Shown here in pieces: positions 7,443-15,478 of a stretch of 64,000 nucleotides of DNA. A program made the position numbers and the translations under genes. Position 1 is the stretch's first letter; every line of letters begins with the position of its first letter. The DNA is taken from assembly GCA_002350855.1 (NCBI GenBank), contig DEFM01000005.1, positions 41,524-105,523 of the forward strand, written 5' to 3'. Under the pieces are notes generated by a model that was given only the letters and a program-made list of their open reading frames with translations, ran no database searches and was not told the origin of the DNA. The DNA comes from Prevotellaceae bacterium UBA2852. Its GTDB lineage: Bacteria; Bacteroidota; Bacteroidia; Bacteroidales; Bacteroidaceae.

Positions 7443-9353
7443 ATGAAACATCTAAATTTACATTTCAAATGGCTCGTAATGAGCCTCCTGCTATGTTTGT
7501 GTAGCAGCGCGTGGGCGGAAGGCACTACCGGTACCATAAACTTTGGTAATGCTTCAGGTAGTACCAAAATTGAAGGAGCTTCATCCTCTGGTACAGGAAC
7601 TGTAACTTATACCGACACAGGTAATGACAGTCAAGGAAACACATGGACTATTACTACTGTAACAAGTAATGGCAAGTCCTTCACACAAAATGCTTCATAT
7701 AGTCAGGTTGGAGCTTCTTCAAAACCTGTCACAAGCATAACATTCACAACAACACTTGCAGAGAATGTTAATATAACGTCCCTCAGTGCCAAGTTTAGTG
7801 GCTTTTCCGGTACAGCTGGAACAGTTACACTTAAAGTGGGTGACACAACAGTAGGTACAGGCTCACTAAATGGGACAAATAATGTAACGGTTTCCTCTTC
7901 TACTATTGAATTTGGTAAAGTTCTGACCATTACTGTTACAGATATTGCCAAGGGAGTTGCTTGTTATTATATATCTTATACATATTCTTCATCAGTTACT
8001 AATCATAACGCAACATTCTCTGTCAATGGTGCAACAACTACTCAGGAATTTGCAGAAGGCGCTGCTATAACTTTCCCTAAAAACCCCGCAGACATTGAAG
8101 GAAAGAAATTTATGGGTTGGGTTTCAGAAGAGATCTCAGGTACAACCGACATAGCACCAACATTTGTAACTTCTGCTAATATGGGAGAAGCTGACGTCAC
8201 TTACTACGCAGTGTTTGCAACGGTAGAAGGAGAAAGCGGATGGTTTGAGACAGCTATTGGAAATATGTCAGCATCTGATGTGTTTGTATTTTCAGATGGT
8301 TCTTATGCAATGGGGAATGACAATGGATCATCTTCTGCTCCAGAAGCTACTGCTATAACAGTTGAATCAGGCAAAATCACATCTACAGTTACAGATGATT
8401 TGAAATGGAATGTTTCCGGAAACGCAACCGACGGATATGTTTTCTATCCAAATGGCTCTACAACCACTTGGTTGTATTGCAACACAACAACATCAAGCAG
8501 CAACAACAACAATATCCGCGTAGGTAATGGAAATAGGAATCTGTGGGAATTTGACAATTCCGGCTATCTTGTAACTAAAGATGATAATACTGATCGCTAT
8601 TTGAGCCTATATAACTCACAGGATTTTCGCGGATATATCAACACATCTAATGGAGCATTTGTGCCCAAATTCTACAAATACTCTCTCGGCAACATTTCCT
8701 CCTACTGCACAACCGTTGTGGCTGACCCAGTTTTAGCAACCACAAGCGTTACACTTAACGACAAGGGATATGCAACCTTTGCATCAACCAGTGCGCTCGA
8801 CTTCCGAGATGCAGCCAATGAAGATTTCTCAGCTTGGCAAATCACAGGTGTTACAAGCACAGCTATCACATTCACTCAGATTACAACTACCGTGGCTGCA
8901 GGACAGGGCATCCTTCTCAAGGGAGAACCAAATGCCACAATCAATATCTACATCCAGCCCAATGGTGGAGACATACTGACTGGCAACAAGCTCGAAGGCT
9001 TCACTACTGCTACTGCAATTGCAGACAACGCATACTACGGACTCTTTGGCGATAAGTTCCAGCGAGTGTCGGCAGGAACAGTTCCTGCAGGCAAGGCATT
9101 GCTCCCTGCAGGTGAGATTCCATCCAGCGCCAAGTCCCTCAACTTCGTATTAGAAGACGAGACCACAGGGTTGTTGAATGAAAAATTCAGAATGAATAAT
9201 GAAGAATCCAGTAATGATATCTACGACCTCAGCGGACGCAAACTCTCAGTTAATAAATCCGGTACTATCACTTCGCACTCCACACTCCACACTTCACATT
9301 CATTACGTCCAGGTCTGTATATTGTGAATGGTAAAATAGTTCTGATTAAATAA
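7443..9353 (+). CDS. Large secreted surface protein with T9SS-like C-terminal tail
   Basis: About 636 residues from ATG 7443, chosen because it opens a signal peptide (MKHLNLHFKWLVMSLLLCLC, ending SSAWA); an in-frame ATG 63 bases upstream lacks one. The body is Ser/Thr/Asn-rich and beta-structured, with an InlB-B-like stretch near residues 190-255 (ATFSVNGATTTQEF ... KKFMGW ... YYAVFA). It ends in a sorting-tail pattern, IYDLSGRKL then LRPGLYIVNGKIVLIK. The turn between those halves is expanded by a TCACTTC/CACACTCCA word repeat that adds about 17 Ser/Thr/His residues. It is followed after 15 bases by a small MKKY-type peptide gene and then a terminator. Role unknown; probably a cell-surface adhesin or binding protein. 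Confidence 0.75.
   Translation: MKHLNLHFKWLVMSLLLCLCSSAWAEGTTGTINFGNASGSTKIEGASSSGTGTVTYTDTGNDSQGNTWTITTVTSNGKSFTQNASYSQVGASSKPVTSITFTTTLAENVNITSLSAKFSGFSGTAGTVTLKVGDTTVGTGSLNGTNNVTVSSSTIEFGKVLTITVTDIAKGVACYYISYTYSSSVTNHNATFSVNGATTTQEFAEGAAITFPKNPADIEGKKFMGWVSEEISGTTDIAPTFVTSANMGEADVTYYAVFATVEGESGWFETAIGNMSASDVFVFSDGSYAMGNDNGSSSAPEATAITVESGKITSTVTDDLKWNVSGNATDGYVFYPNGSTTTWLYCNTTTSSSNNNNIRVGNGNRNLWEFDNSGYLVTKDDNTDRYLSLYNSQDFRGYINTSNGAFVPKFYKYSLGNISSYCTTVVADPVLATTSVTLNDKGYATFASTSALDFRDAANEDFSAWQITGVTSTAITFTQITTTVAAGQGILLKGEPNATINIYIQPNGGDILTGNKLEGFTTATAIADNAYYGLFGDKFQRVSAGTVPAGKALLPAGEIPSSAKSLNFVLEDETTGLLNEKFRMNNEESSNDIYDLSGRKLSVNKSGTITSHSTLHTSHSLRPGLYIVNGKIVLIK
9167..9302. repeat. Word-repeat insertions inside the T9SS-like tail
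   Basis: 9170-9200 holds GAATGAAAAATTCAGAATGA-type words. 9259-9302 holds CCGGTACTATCACTTC followed by CACTCCACACTCCACACTTC. The first 16 bases of the second part recur in inverse orientation at 13154-13169, so this is a shared module and not chance low complexity. Confidence 0.7.
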
Positions 9354-9368
9354 TAGGAGACAGCAATT

Positions 9369-9572
9369 ATGAAAAAATATATAAAACCCGTTTTGAACAT
9401 AACAACAATCCAATTGCAGACAATCATCGCACTCAGTGACCCCCAAGTAGGAATAGACCCTATCACACCTCCGCAGAATCCTGGAGGCGTTGGAGTCAAG
9501 CACCTCAACGACGACTTCGACGATTTCGACAACCAAGGTTCAGGCGAAGACTGGGACAACGGCCTCTGGTAA
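9369..9572 (+). CDS. Small MKKY-type peptide downstream of a surface protein (copy 1)
   Basis: Sixty-seven residues. The N-terminus MKKYIKPVLNITTIQLQTII is followed by ALSD, a Pro/Gly linker (ITPPQNPGGVGVKH) and a very acidic, Trp-ending tail (DDFDDFDN ... EDWDNGLW). It shares its layout with the peptides at 11962 and 44029: MKKxY then [IL]xP, a 10-12 residue beta-like stretch, A/C-x-S/D, a variable core and an acidic-aromatic end. An AGGAG lies 13 bases before the ATG, noteworthy because this phylum rarely uses Shine-Dalgarno sequences. It is co-transcribed with the preceding surface protein. No known domain or function is recognised. Confidence 0.75.
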   Translation: MKKYIKPVLNITTIQLQTIIALSDPQVGIDPITPPQNPGGVGVKHLNDDFDDFDNQGSGEDWDNGLW

Positions 9573-9589
9573 ACCATCATATCATCATC

Positions 9590-9623
9590 AAGTGGGAGCT
9601 ACATTGTGGCTCCCACTTTTTTT
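9590..9623 (+). terminator. Intrinsic terminator
   Basis: Perfect 9-bp stem AGTGGGAGC (9591-9599) / GCTCCCACT (9609-9617) followed by a T7 tract. It closes the surface protein plus peptide unit. Confidence 0.9.
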
Positions 9624-9756
9624 GTAATGAATCAGAAATTCAAATACAGGAATTAACCCTATACCTACTAATTGCCACATAATACCCTATAGAAAACTCC
9701 AATAGCCTTAACCTCAAACTTAAATACAATTAAGTATAAACTCAAAAAATCATAAC

Positions 9757-9832
9757 AAAAACTTAAAATACTGACACGATTTACAAAAATACTGATACGA
9801 TTTATATAAATACTGACAGTATTTTAAGTTTT
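9757..9832. repeat. Three 21-bp iterons inside an 18-bp inverted repeat
   Basis: AAATACTGAYACGATTTAYA-type units start at 9766, 9787 and 9808, exactly 21 bases (two helical turns) apart. The outer borders AAAACTTAAAATACTGAC and GACAGTATTTTAAGTTTT are inverted copies with one mismatch. The array lies in the 472-base gap before the 10045 gene. Further ACTCAA/TTGAGT motifs follow at 9842-9900. A protein-binding array is the likeliest reading. Confidence 0.65.
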
Positions 9833-10008
9833 CAGTTAACTTCCTTTCAGTTTAAACTCAACATCTTTTGAGTATAAACTATACTTTACTTGAGTATATC
9901 TTGGTTGTACTGCCAAAGTGGGTGATGGTTTTGGTCTGTAGTAACACTGAAAATTTCAGGTGATATCCAAAAAGCGTTGAATTATTGTTTAGTTATGTAG
10001 AAAATGTA

Positions 10009-10016
10009 TATCTTTG
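10009..10016 (+). promoter_or_regulatory. -7 promoter box for the 10045 gene
   Basis: TATCTTTG, a strong Bacteroidetes -7 match, 29 bases before the ATG. A TTG at 9985-9987 may be a weak -33. Confidence 0.65.
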
Positions 10017-10044
10017 CGTATAAATATCAATTAAACAAATAATT

Positions 10045-11943
10045 ATGAAACTGAAACTTTACAAACAAAACTTAAAACTCCTCCTCACTATATTATTAAT
10101 ATGTGTAGGAAACATTGCGTGGGGAGACACAACGTATAAACTTGAACAAGTAACTTCCGTATCAGCTGGCCAGAAATACGTTTTTGTTCAGAGCAGTCAT
10201 GCAATGAACAATACTGTATCAAGCAGTGCTTTGCAAACCGTAACCGGCTATAAAACCACAGGACTTACGGGAACAGAATCATATGTGTGGACCTTGGAAT
10301 CTGCTACTGGAGGTTATTACATGAAGAATGGAAGTCAGTATTTGAATAATAGCAGCAGTACAAATGTTTCATTTGGTTCGAAATCATCAGTTTGGTCTTT
10401 CACATTCTCTGGCAACTACGTTACAATTCGAAACAAAAGCAATTCTGATAGATATCTAGGGTTTACAGATGCTACGAGTTATGCTTATAAAGCATATTCG
10501 GCAAGTGGCCATTCTCACTCTATTACCGTTTATCAACTCGTGGACGAGAGTACGCCTGTTGACACTCGTTCAGAACCAGAATTAGCATATTCGGAATCAT
10601 CATGTGTGGCATTTCTTACAGAAAGCAATACATTACCAACACTCTCAAACAGCAATAACCTTTCTCCTATTAATTATTCAAGTTCGGTGGAATCTGTAGC
10701 TACAATTAATTCTTCAGGAGTTATTACACTCATTGCTGCAGGAACAACTACGATAACTGCATCTTTTGATGGCGATGAAACATATAAAGCAGGAAGTGCA
10801 TCATACACCTTAACTGTTTCTAACCCTGTTGATCATTCTGTTTTTTATAAAAAGGTAACCGATGCTTCAGATCTTGCAGATGGCGATATCATAATTTTCG
10901 TAAATGAAGATGTAGGCTACGCTATGGGTGCTGCATCGACGAATAATTATTCTCGAAAAAAGATTACTATATCAGAAGATATAGCATATTTAACTACAGG
11001 AGTAACAGAAATGACCTTGGAAAAGACCGACAGCTGCTGGCGCTTTAAAGTTGGAGATAATTCTTACTTGTATGCGGCAGGAGGGACCGACTATAATTAT
11101 TTGAAAGCAGCAAGTCTTTCAACTGTTGGTAATAATGGTAAGGCTACAATTTCCATCTCTGAAGGTGATGCGTCAATTGCATTCCAAGGAGATACTAAAG
11201 CCGGTTACAAAGGTTCTCTTCGCTATAATGTGAATGGTCAAGTGTTTTCCTGCTATCAATCGTCAAACAACACAACAGATTATCCTTTAGTTCAAATCTA
11301 CCGCAAAGAATCAATTCGTACCCTTAATAGCGCTGATGGAAGTGCATACGCCACTATGTACTACAGCGACCAAGCCTTTAAGGTTCCAGAAGGAGTTACC
11401 GCAAAGACTTACAAGTTGGTAAATGGCTCTTTACAAGTGAGTATCATTTATGATGCGGGAGACATTATCCCTGCCGACGAAGCCGTTGTTCTTTCCGGTT
11501 CTGCAGGAAACAAGACTTTCAAGGTTGTCACAACAAATGTTGTAAAAGACCCTGACAATGCTCTTAAGGGAAGCGACGATGCTGCTATGACAACTGGCGG
11601 CGACAAGTTTTATGCTCTGTCACTTGACAAGAACAACGAAAACATTGGCTTTTATTGGATAACTTCTGATGGTTCTGCTTTCATGAATGGAGCACACAAG
11701 GCTTATTTGGCAATATCCGATGTTAGCAATGTAAAGAGTTTCTACACCTTCAGTGAAGCCGAAAGCTCAGGATTGTTGAATGAAGTTATCGACTATAGTC
11801 GCTTCGGGCAAAGCTCCGAAGAATTCAGTAATGATATCTACGACCTCAGCGGACGCAAACTTAAGAACTTAAAAACTCAAGAACTTAAAAACTTACGTCC
11901 AGGCCTGTATATTGTGAATGGAACAAAAGTATATATTAAATAA
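10045..11943 (+). CDS. Large secreted surface protein with Ig-like domain and T9SS-like tail
   Basis: A 632-residue paralogue of the 7443 product. The signal peptide covers residues 1-27 (ILLICVGNIAWG). Two ligand-domain-like repeats are seen (VTSVSAGQKYVFVQ near 35; VTDASDLADGDIIIFV near 270), with a bacterial Ig-like (BIG2-type) segment near 200-255 (VATINSSGVITLIAAGTTTI). The tail reads NDIYDLSGRKL, then LRPGLYIVNGTKVYIK. Between GRKL and LRPG lie nine residues (KNLKTQELK) encoded by an AAGAACTTAAAAACTCAAG word repeat, at the same turn where the neighbour carries a different repeat. It is followed after 18 bases by a small peptide gene. Likely exported by type IX secretion; ligand unknown. 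Confidence 0.75.
   Translation: MKLKLYKQNLKLLLTILLICVGNIAWGDTTYKLEQVTSVSAGQKYVFVQSSHAMNNTVSSSALQTVTGYKTTGLTGTESYVWTLESATGGYYMKNGSQYLNNSSSTNVSFGSKSSVWSFTFSGNYVTIRNKSNSDRYLGFTDATSYAYKAYSASGHSHSITVYQLVDESTPVDTRSEPELAYSESSCVAFLTESNTLPTLSNSNNLSPINYSSSVESVATINSSGVITLIAAGTTTITASFDGDETYKAGSASYTLTVSNPVDHSVFYKKVTDASDLADGDIIIFVNEDVGYAMGAASTNNYSRKKITISEDIAYLTTGVTEMTLEKTDSCWRFKVGDNSYLYAAGGTDYNYLKAASLSTVGNNGKATISISEGDASIAFQGDTKAGYKGSLRYNVNGQVFSCYQSSNNTTDYPLVQIYRKESIRTLNSADGSAYATMYYSDQAFKVPEGVTAKTYKLVNGSLQVSIIYDAGDIIPADEAVVLSGSAGNKTFKVVTTNVVKDPDNALKGSDDAAMTTGGDKFYALSLDKNNENIGFYWITSDGSAFMNGAHKAYLAISDVSNVKSFYTFSEAESSGLLNEVIDYSRFGQSSEEFSNDIYDLSGRKLKNLKTQELKNLRPGLYIVNGTKVYIK
11859..11895. repeat. AAGAACTTAAAAACTC word repeat inside a CDS
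   Basis: Four near-copies of ACTTAAGA/ACTTAAAA, in frame, expanding the turn of the sorting tail of the 10045 product. Confidence 0.75.
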
Positions 11944-11961
11944 ATGTGGAGGATTGAAAAA

Positions 11962-12114
11962 ATGAAAAAGTATATTTCACCCATTATTAATGTTTATAAT
12001 ATAAAAAACGAAAAGCCTATTGCAACATCAGATTCATATGAAGTAAGGCAGGAACAAGGAAACGGTGTTCAGTTTGTCAATAAGCGGGGAGAGGATTTTG
12101 AGGGGGAATGGTGA
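11962..12114 (+). CDS. Small MKKY-type peptide downstream of a surface protein (copy 2)
   Basis: Fifty residues: MKKYISPIINVYNIKNEKPI, then ATSDSYEVRQEQ, and an acidic Trp-ending tail (NKRGEDFEGEW). The N-terminal 26 residues align with the copy at 9369 (shared MKKYI.P and A.SD). An in-frame ATG at 11944 is less likely because GTGGAGGA between the two ATGs is the ribosome binding site. It lies 18 bases after the surface protein stop and before a terminator, as in the first unit. Function unknown. Confidence 0.75.
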   Translation: MKKYISPIINVYNIKNEKPIATSDSYEVRQEQGNGVQFVNKRGEDFEGEW

Positions 12115-12139
12115 TTGGAAAAGGCTTTAAAATGCGAAA

Positions 12140-12163
12140 AAGAGTACTCTCACGAGTACTCTT
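12140..12163 (+). terminator. Hairpin terminator
   Basis: 10-bp stem AAGAGTACTC / GAGTACTCTT with a TCAC loop, followed by CTCTATTT. It closes the second surface protein plus peptide unit. Confidence 0.7.
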
Positions 12164-12285
12164 CTCTATTTAAGTTAAGTATTAGTTTTTAAGGTAAAAA
12201 GATTGTTTTTTTAGGATGCTGCAAAGTTATAGGTTTTTAACACTGGGTGCAAATAATTAATTATGTTACAAAACATGTGTTATCG

Positions 12286-12360
12286 CACACAGACACAAAA
12301 AGCACAGAAAACACACAAAAAAGCACAGAAAACACAAAGAAAGCACACAAAAAAGCACAG
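12286..12360. repeat. AAAAAAGCACAGAAAACAC word repeat
   Basis: About four degenerate 19-base units. The rest of the 310-base gap (12115-12424) holds only the terminator and nothing else I can support. Confidence 0.65.
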
Positions 12361-12424
12361 ATTCCATCAAAAATCCGTGCTATAAATGAAATCATCGCGC
12401 TGAAGCGCTGGATGTAAAAGGGTG

Positions 12425-13120
12425 TTAGAGGGGGGATTGGATTAATGCGGTGAGGTATTCGTGGGTGATGTGGAAGGAGCGGTTGGCCATTTCTTCCCAG
12501 AAGTTGTCGTACTGCTGCTGATGGGCATCGGCTCCGGGGGTGTCGCTGATGATGCGGAAGGAGACGAAGGGGACGGAGTAGATGTAGCAGGTCTGGGCAA
12601 TGGCGGCTGATTCCATGTCGCAGGCGAGGGCATCGGGAAATTCTTGCTTGATGGCTTGCTGCTCGGCGCGGGAGGTGATGAACTGGTCGCCTGTGGCGAT
12701 GAGTCCGGTGTGGATGATGGGGCTGTTGAGGGCACGGGCGGCTGCGACGAGTTGCTCGCCTGCGTAGAAGAAGCGGGGCATGTCCTGAATCTCGCCTTTG
12801 CCGAGTCCCCAGGAGGTGAGGTCGAAGTCGTGGTGGACGAGGGCGGTGCTGACGACTACGTCCATGATATTGAGGCAGGTGTCGATGCCTCCTGCCACTC
12901 CTGTGGATATGACGCAGTCGGGGCGGTAGGTGCGGATGAGTTCGGCTGTGCCTACTGCCGCATTGACCTTACCGATGCCGCACTGACGCAGCACGATGGT
13001 TGCGGAACCTATGGTTCCAACTGTGTATGTGAACTTGTCGCCTTCTGTGTGGCGATCCTGGAGGAGCGATGCTATCTGATCGTGCTCCTTCTGCATTGCT
13101 GTGAGGATTCCAAGAGTCAT
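12425..13120 (-). CDS. mtnN: 5'-methylthioadenosine/S-adenosylhomocysteine nucleosidase
   Basis: This enzyme cleaves adenine from MTA and SAH in the cytosol, serving methionine salvage and the activated methyl cycle. The 231-residue length is typical. The N-terminal TLGILTAMQKEHDQI places the catalytic base at Glu12. GVAGGI (near 78) and the ribose-binding CDMESAAIAQ motif follow, and the purine-contacting Asp appears in FRIISDTPGAD. The gene is followed by mixed word repeats and then the glycosyltransferase genes, with no evident functional link. Confidence 0.95.
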   Translation of the reverse strand: MTLGILTAMQKEHDQIASLLQDRHTEGDKFTYTVGTIGSATIVLRQCGIGKVNAAVGTAELIRTYRPDCVISTGVAGGIDTCLNIMDVVVSTALVHHDFDLTSWGLGKGEIQDMPRFFYAGEQLVAAARALNSPIIHTGLIATGDQFITSRAEQQAIKQEFPDALACDMESAAIAQTCYIYSVPFVSFRIISDTPGADAHQQQYDNFWEEMANRSFHITHEYLTALIQSPL

Positions 13121-13125
13121 AAAAG

Positions 13126-13203
13126 TGAAGAATAAATGTGAAGAGTGAAGTGTGAAGTGATAGTACCGGAGAACTTAAAAACTTAAGAACTCAAGAACTT
13201 AAA
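13126..13203. repeat. Composite word repeat (GAAGAGTGAAGTG and AAGAACTCAAG types)
   Basis: GTGAAGAGTGAAGTGTGAAG, then GATAGTACCGG, then AACTTAAAAACTTAAGAACT: the two word classes are joined through the CCGGTACTATCACTTC module also found at 9259. It overlaps the 3' end of the glycosyltransferase gene. Confidence 0.75.
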
Positions 13204-14258
13204 ACCGCGCGGAGCATGGGTTGGAGGCGGTTCCAGATGGCGTCGGGAGGCATGAGGGCCATGCGCTGGGCATAGGTGAGACGACGGTCGAGCTGCTCCT
13301 GATAGGGCATGAAGTCATCGGGACTGATGCCGGCGAAGCGGTTGCCTTCGTTGGGGAGCCAGATGGATTTCTTGATGTTGGGCGGGAAGATGGCGAAGGA
13401 GGGGATGTTGAGCGCCTGGGCTATGTGGCGCGGTCCGCCTTCGTTGCCGAAGAAGAAATCGCAATTGGAGGTGAGGGCGCAGAGGTCGGGCAACGAGGGT
13501 GCCTCGATGGTGGTGAAGATATGGGGGTCGTTGCCGAGTTCGTGCTGATAGCGGAGTGCTATATCGCGTTCCTTGCCTGCGAAATTGAAGATAATCTGTG
13601 CGTCGAAGGTATGGATGATGCGACGGAGGATATCTTTCATGGTCTCGGCAGGGAGGACTTTGTATTCGAGTCGTGCGGTGGGTGTGGCGATGATGACGGG
13701 ACGCGTGAAGTCGATGCCTCGCTCCTGCATGAGCTGGCGGTAGCGCTGACGGTGCTCGTCGCTGACATAGAGGCGGAACTCCTCGGAGAGTCGGAGGTTG
13801 GTGATTTCGCCAAGAGGACGCATAAGGAGGTTGTTCTGCTGGATGCGGTTGCCGGTTCCCTTGGCATGGTTGTCAACGCGGTGTGAGAGGATGCCGAAGG
13901 AGTACCATTTGCGTTCGCCGATGCGCCAGGGTGTACGGAACCGTGAGAAGAGGGAGAAGAGGAGTGTGCGCAGGGTGGTACGCATATCGATGATGATGTC
14001 GTAACGGGTGTCGTGGACGGTGCGCCACACTTTGCTGATGTACTGACGTGTGTTGTGGTTCTCGGCATCGGAGAAGGTGATGCAGCGATCGACGTCGGGA
14101 TGGTTCTCGTAGAGGGTATGGATGCCCTCATTGATTACAAAGTCTATCTTGGCTCCGGGGAATGTTTGTCGCAGACTGTGGCAGAGTGCCATGGAGAGGA
14201 CGCTGTCGCCTACCCTGCGGAATCGGATTACGAGTATGTTATTGATTGCCTTTTGCAT
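13191..14258 (-). CDS. Glycosyltransferase family 9 (heptosyltransferase-like)
   Basis: A 355-residue cytosolic enzyme of the ADP-heptose:LPS heptosyltransferase type, probably acting in lipopolysaccharide or surface glycan assembly. Seen: the N-terminal Rossmann start ILVIRFRRVGDSVLSMAL, the family motif PTARLEYKVLPAE near 210, and the donor-binding GNEGGPRHIAQALNIPSFAI near 285. The start ATG overlaps the stop of the upstream glycosyltransferase (TAATG), so the two are translationally coupled. Sugar donor and acceptor are not predictable. The C-terminal end reaches into a word repeat. Confidence 0.85.
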   Translation of the reverse strand: MQKAINNILVIRFRRVGDSVLSMALCHSLRQTFPGAKIDFVINEGIHTLYENHPDVDRCITFSDAENHNTRQYISKVWRTVHDTRYDIIIDMRTTLRTLLFSLFSRFRTPWRIGERKWYSFGILSHRVDNHAKGTGNRIQQNNLLMRPLGEITNLRLSEEFRLYVSDEHRQRYRQLMQERGIDFTRPVIIATPTARLEYKVLPAETMKDILRRIIHTFDAQIIFNFAGKERDIALRYQHELGNDPHIFTTIEAPSLPDLCALTSNCDFFFGNEGGPRHIAQALNIPSFAIFPPNIKKSIWLPNEGNRFAGISPDDFMPYQEQLDRRLTYAQRMALMPPDAIWNRLQPMLRAVLSS

Positions 14259-15316
14259 TATGAAAAGAGGATTTTGCGATAGAGGTCTATATATTGCTGA
14301 ATGTGGTTTTCGTAGCTGAAGGAGAAGGCATAGTCCTTCATGGCTGCCACCCGGTCGGGACGGTCATAGAAATGGGGAAGGAAGTCGTTGATGCCTGCAA
14401 CGAGTGTGGAGGGCTGCAAATCGTGCCATACATGGGCGTGACCTCCGGCTATCTCGGGCAGACAGGTGCAGGGAGCGACGAACACGGCCTTGCCGAACTG
14501 CATGGCTTCGATGGCTGGGAGTCCGAACCCTTCTCCCTGGCTGGGGAAGAGGAATGCCTGACAATTGGCATAGAGCCAGATGCGCTCGGGGTCGGTGATT
14601 TTGCCTGTGAGACGGACATTGGTGAGTCCTGATGCCTGGATTTTGTCGCGTATGACTTTAGCCCAGTCGAAATGGTCGTCACCACAGATGTAGAGGTCGT
14701 AGTCGGGAAAGTCCTTCATGACATCGACGAGCAGATGGAAGTTCTTCTTCCTGCGTATCTGTCCGATGGCGAAGAAGAAGGGTCGTCCGGTGGCAAACGA
14801 GGGTTTGGTCTGAGGTTTCTGGTCGATTCGCTCCACGGCATCGTAGATGACCTGCAGGGGTGTGGCACGGAGATTGAAGTTCTGCTGTATCTCCTCGCCT
14901 ACAAACTTGGAGATGCAGGTGAGGGCATCGGCCTTGCGTATCATCCGTTTTATTTGCCAGCGGTGCTTGAGACGACTCGCCCACCCTTTCTCTCGCAACC
15001 AGTTGAGGTCGTGGATGGTGCAAACGAACCGGGTGTCGCCTTCGAGCCGTTGCACTCGCTGATTCTGATTGACTGAATGCCAGAGATCGACCTGTGGGAG
15101 CAAAGACTGATTCTTTTTCATCTGCTTGGTGAAGCGCACGACCTCGACATTGCCGCCGAAGTCCATGTCACACTTCTCGGGCACGAGGAACACGAACCGA
15201 ATGTCGTCGAGCTGCAAAGCCGAGAAATGCTTGGCATAGTTGATGGCGATCTGTCCGAAGCCGCAATTTGGATTCCGCAAGTCGCGAAGGTCTATCAGAA
15301 CTCTTTTCTTTGTCAT
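14258..15316 (-). CDS. Glycosyltransferase family 4
   Basis: About 352 residues from ATG 15316 (MTKKRVLIDLRDLRNPNCGF). An upstream in-frame TTG at 15349 is rejected because it overlaps the -7 box TATCTTTG; an AAAGGTGAG precedes the chosen ATG. GT-B fold with FAIGQIRRKKNFHLLVDVMK near 190 and the retaining-enzyme E-x7-E motif in GEGFGLPAIEAMQFG near 275. It likely transfers a nucleotide-activated sugar in surface polysaccharide or LPS assembly. Divergent from licD, coupled to the GT9 gene. Confidence 0.85.
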   Translation of the reverse strand: MTKKRVLIDLRDLRNPNCGFGQIAINYAKHFSALQLDDIRFVFLVPEKCDMDFGGNVEVVRFTKQMKKNQSLLPQVDLWHSVNQNQRVQRLEGDTRFVCTIHDLNWLREKGWASRLKHRWQIKRMIRKADALTCISKFVGEEIQQNFNLRATPLQVIYDAVERIDQKPQTKPSFATGRPFFFAIGQIRRKKNFHLLVDVMKDFPDYDLYICGDDHFDWAKVIRDKIQASGLTNVRLTGKITDPERIWLYANCQAFLFPSQGEGFGLPAIEAMQFGKAVFVAPCTCLPEIAGGHAHVWHDLQPSTLVAGINDFLPHFYDRPDRVAAMKDYAFSFSYENHIQQYIDLYRKILFS

Positions 15317-15346
15317 GGATTTCTCACCTTTTTTTATTATGATTGG

Positions 15347-15376
15347 CAAAGATAGCGTTTTTTCGCTGAATAGACA
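15347..15376 (-). promoter_or_regulatory. Promoter of the glycosyltransferase pair
   Basis: On the minus strand TTTG (15376-15373), 18 bases, then TATCTTTG (15354-15347): a near-ideal Bacteroidetes promoter about 30 bases before the ATG. Confidence 0.75.
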
Positions 15377-15391
15377 AATAACGTCTTTTAT

Positions 15392-15423
15392 TTTGGTTTA
15401 CTCGCAATTATTTCATAATTTTG
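15392..15423 (+). promoter_or_regulatory. Promoter of licD
   Basis: TTTG (15392-15395), 20 bases, TAATTTTG (15416-15423), 55 bases before the ATG at 15479. It is divergent from the promoter at 15347-15376. Confidence 0.65.
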
Positions 15424-15478
15424 CAGAAAGAATAGGGTCACTGGTTTATGCAGGTGAGCCAAAATATCATATTCTATT

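Noticed and set aside
9757..9832. Iterons read as a plasmid or integrative-element origin
   Set aside because: No replication initiator, integrase or relaxase is nearby; the location upstream of a surface-protein gene favours regulation.
12286..12360. Short regularly spaced repeats that might suggest a CRISPR array
   Set aside because: Units are degenerate, AT/CA-rich, without unique spacers of constant length, and no cas genes are nearby.
15317..15349. Longer N-terminus of the GT4 protein from a TTG start
   Set aside because: The TTG is part of the TATCTTTG -7 box, so it cannot be in the transcript.
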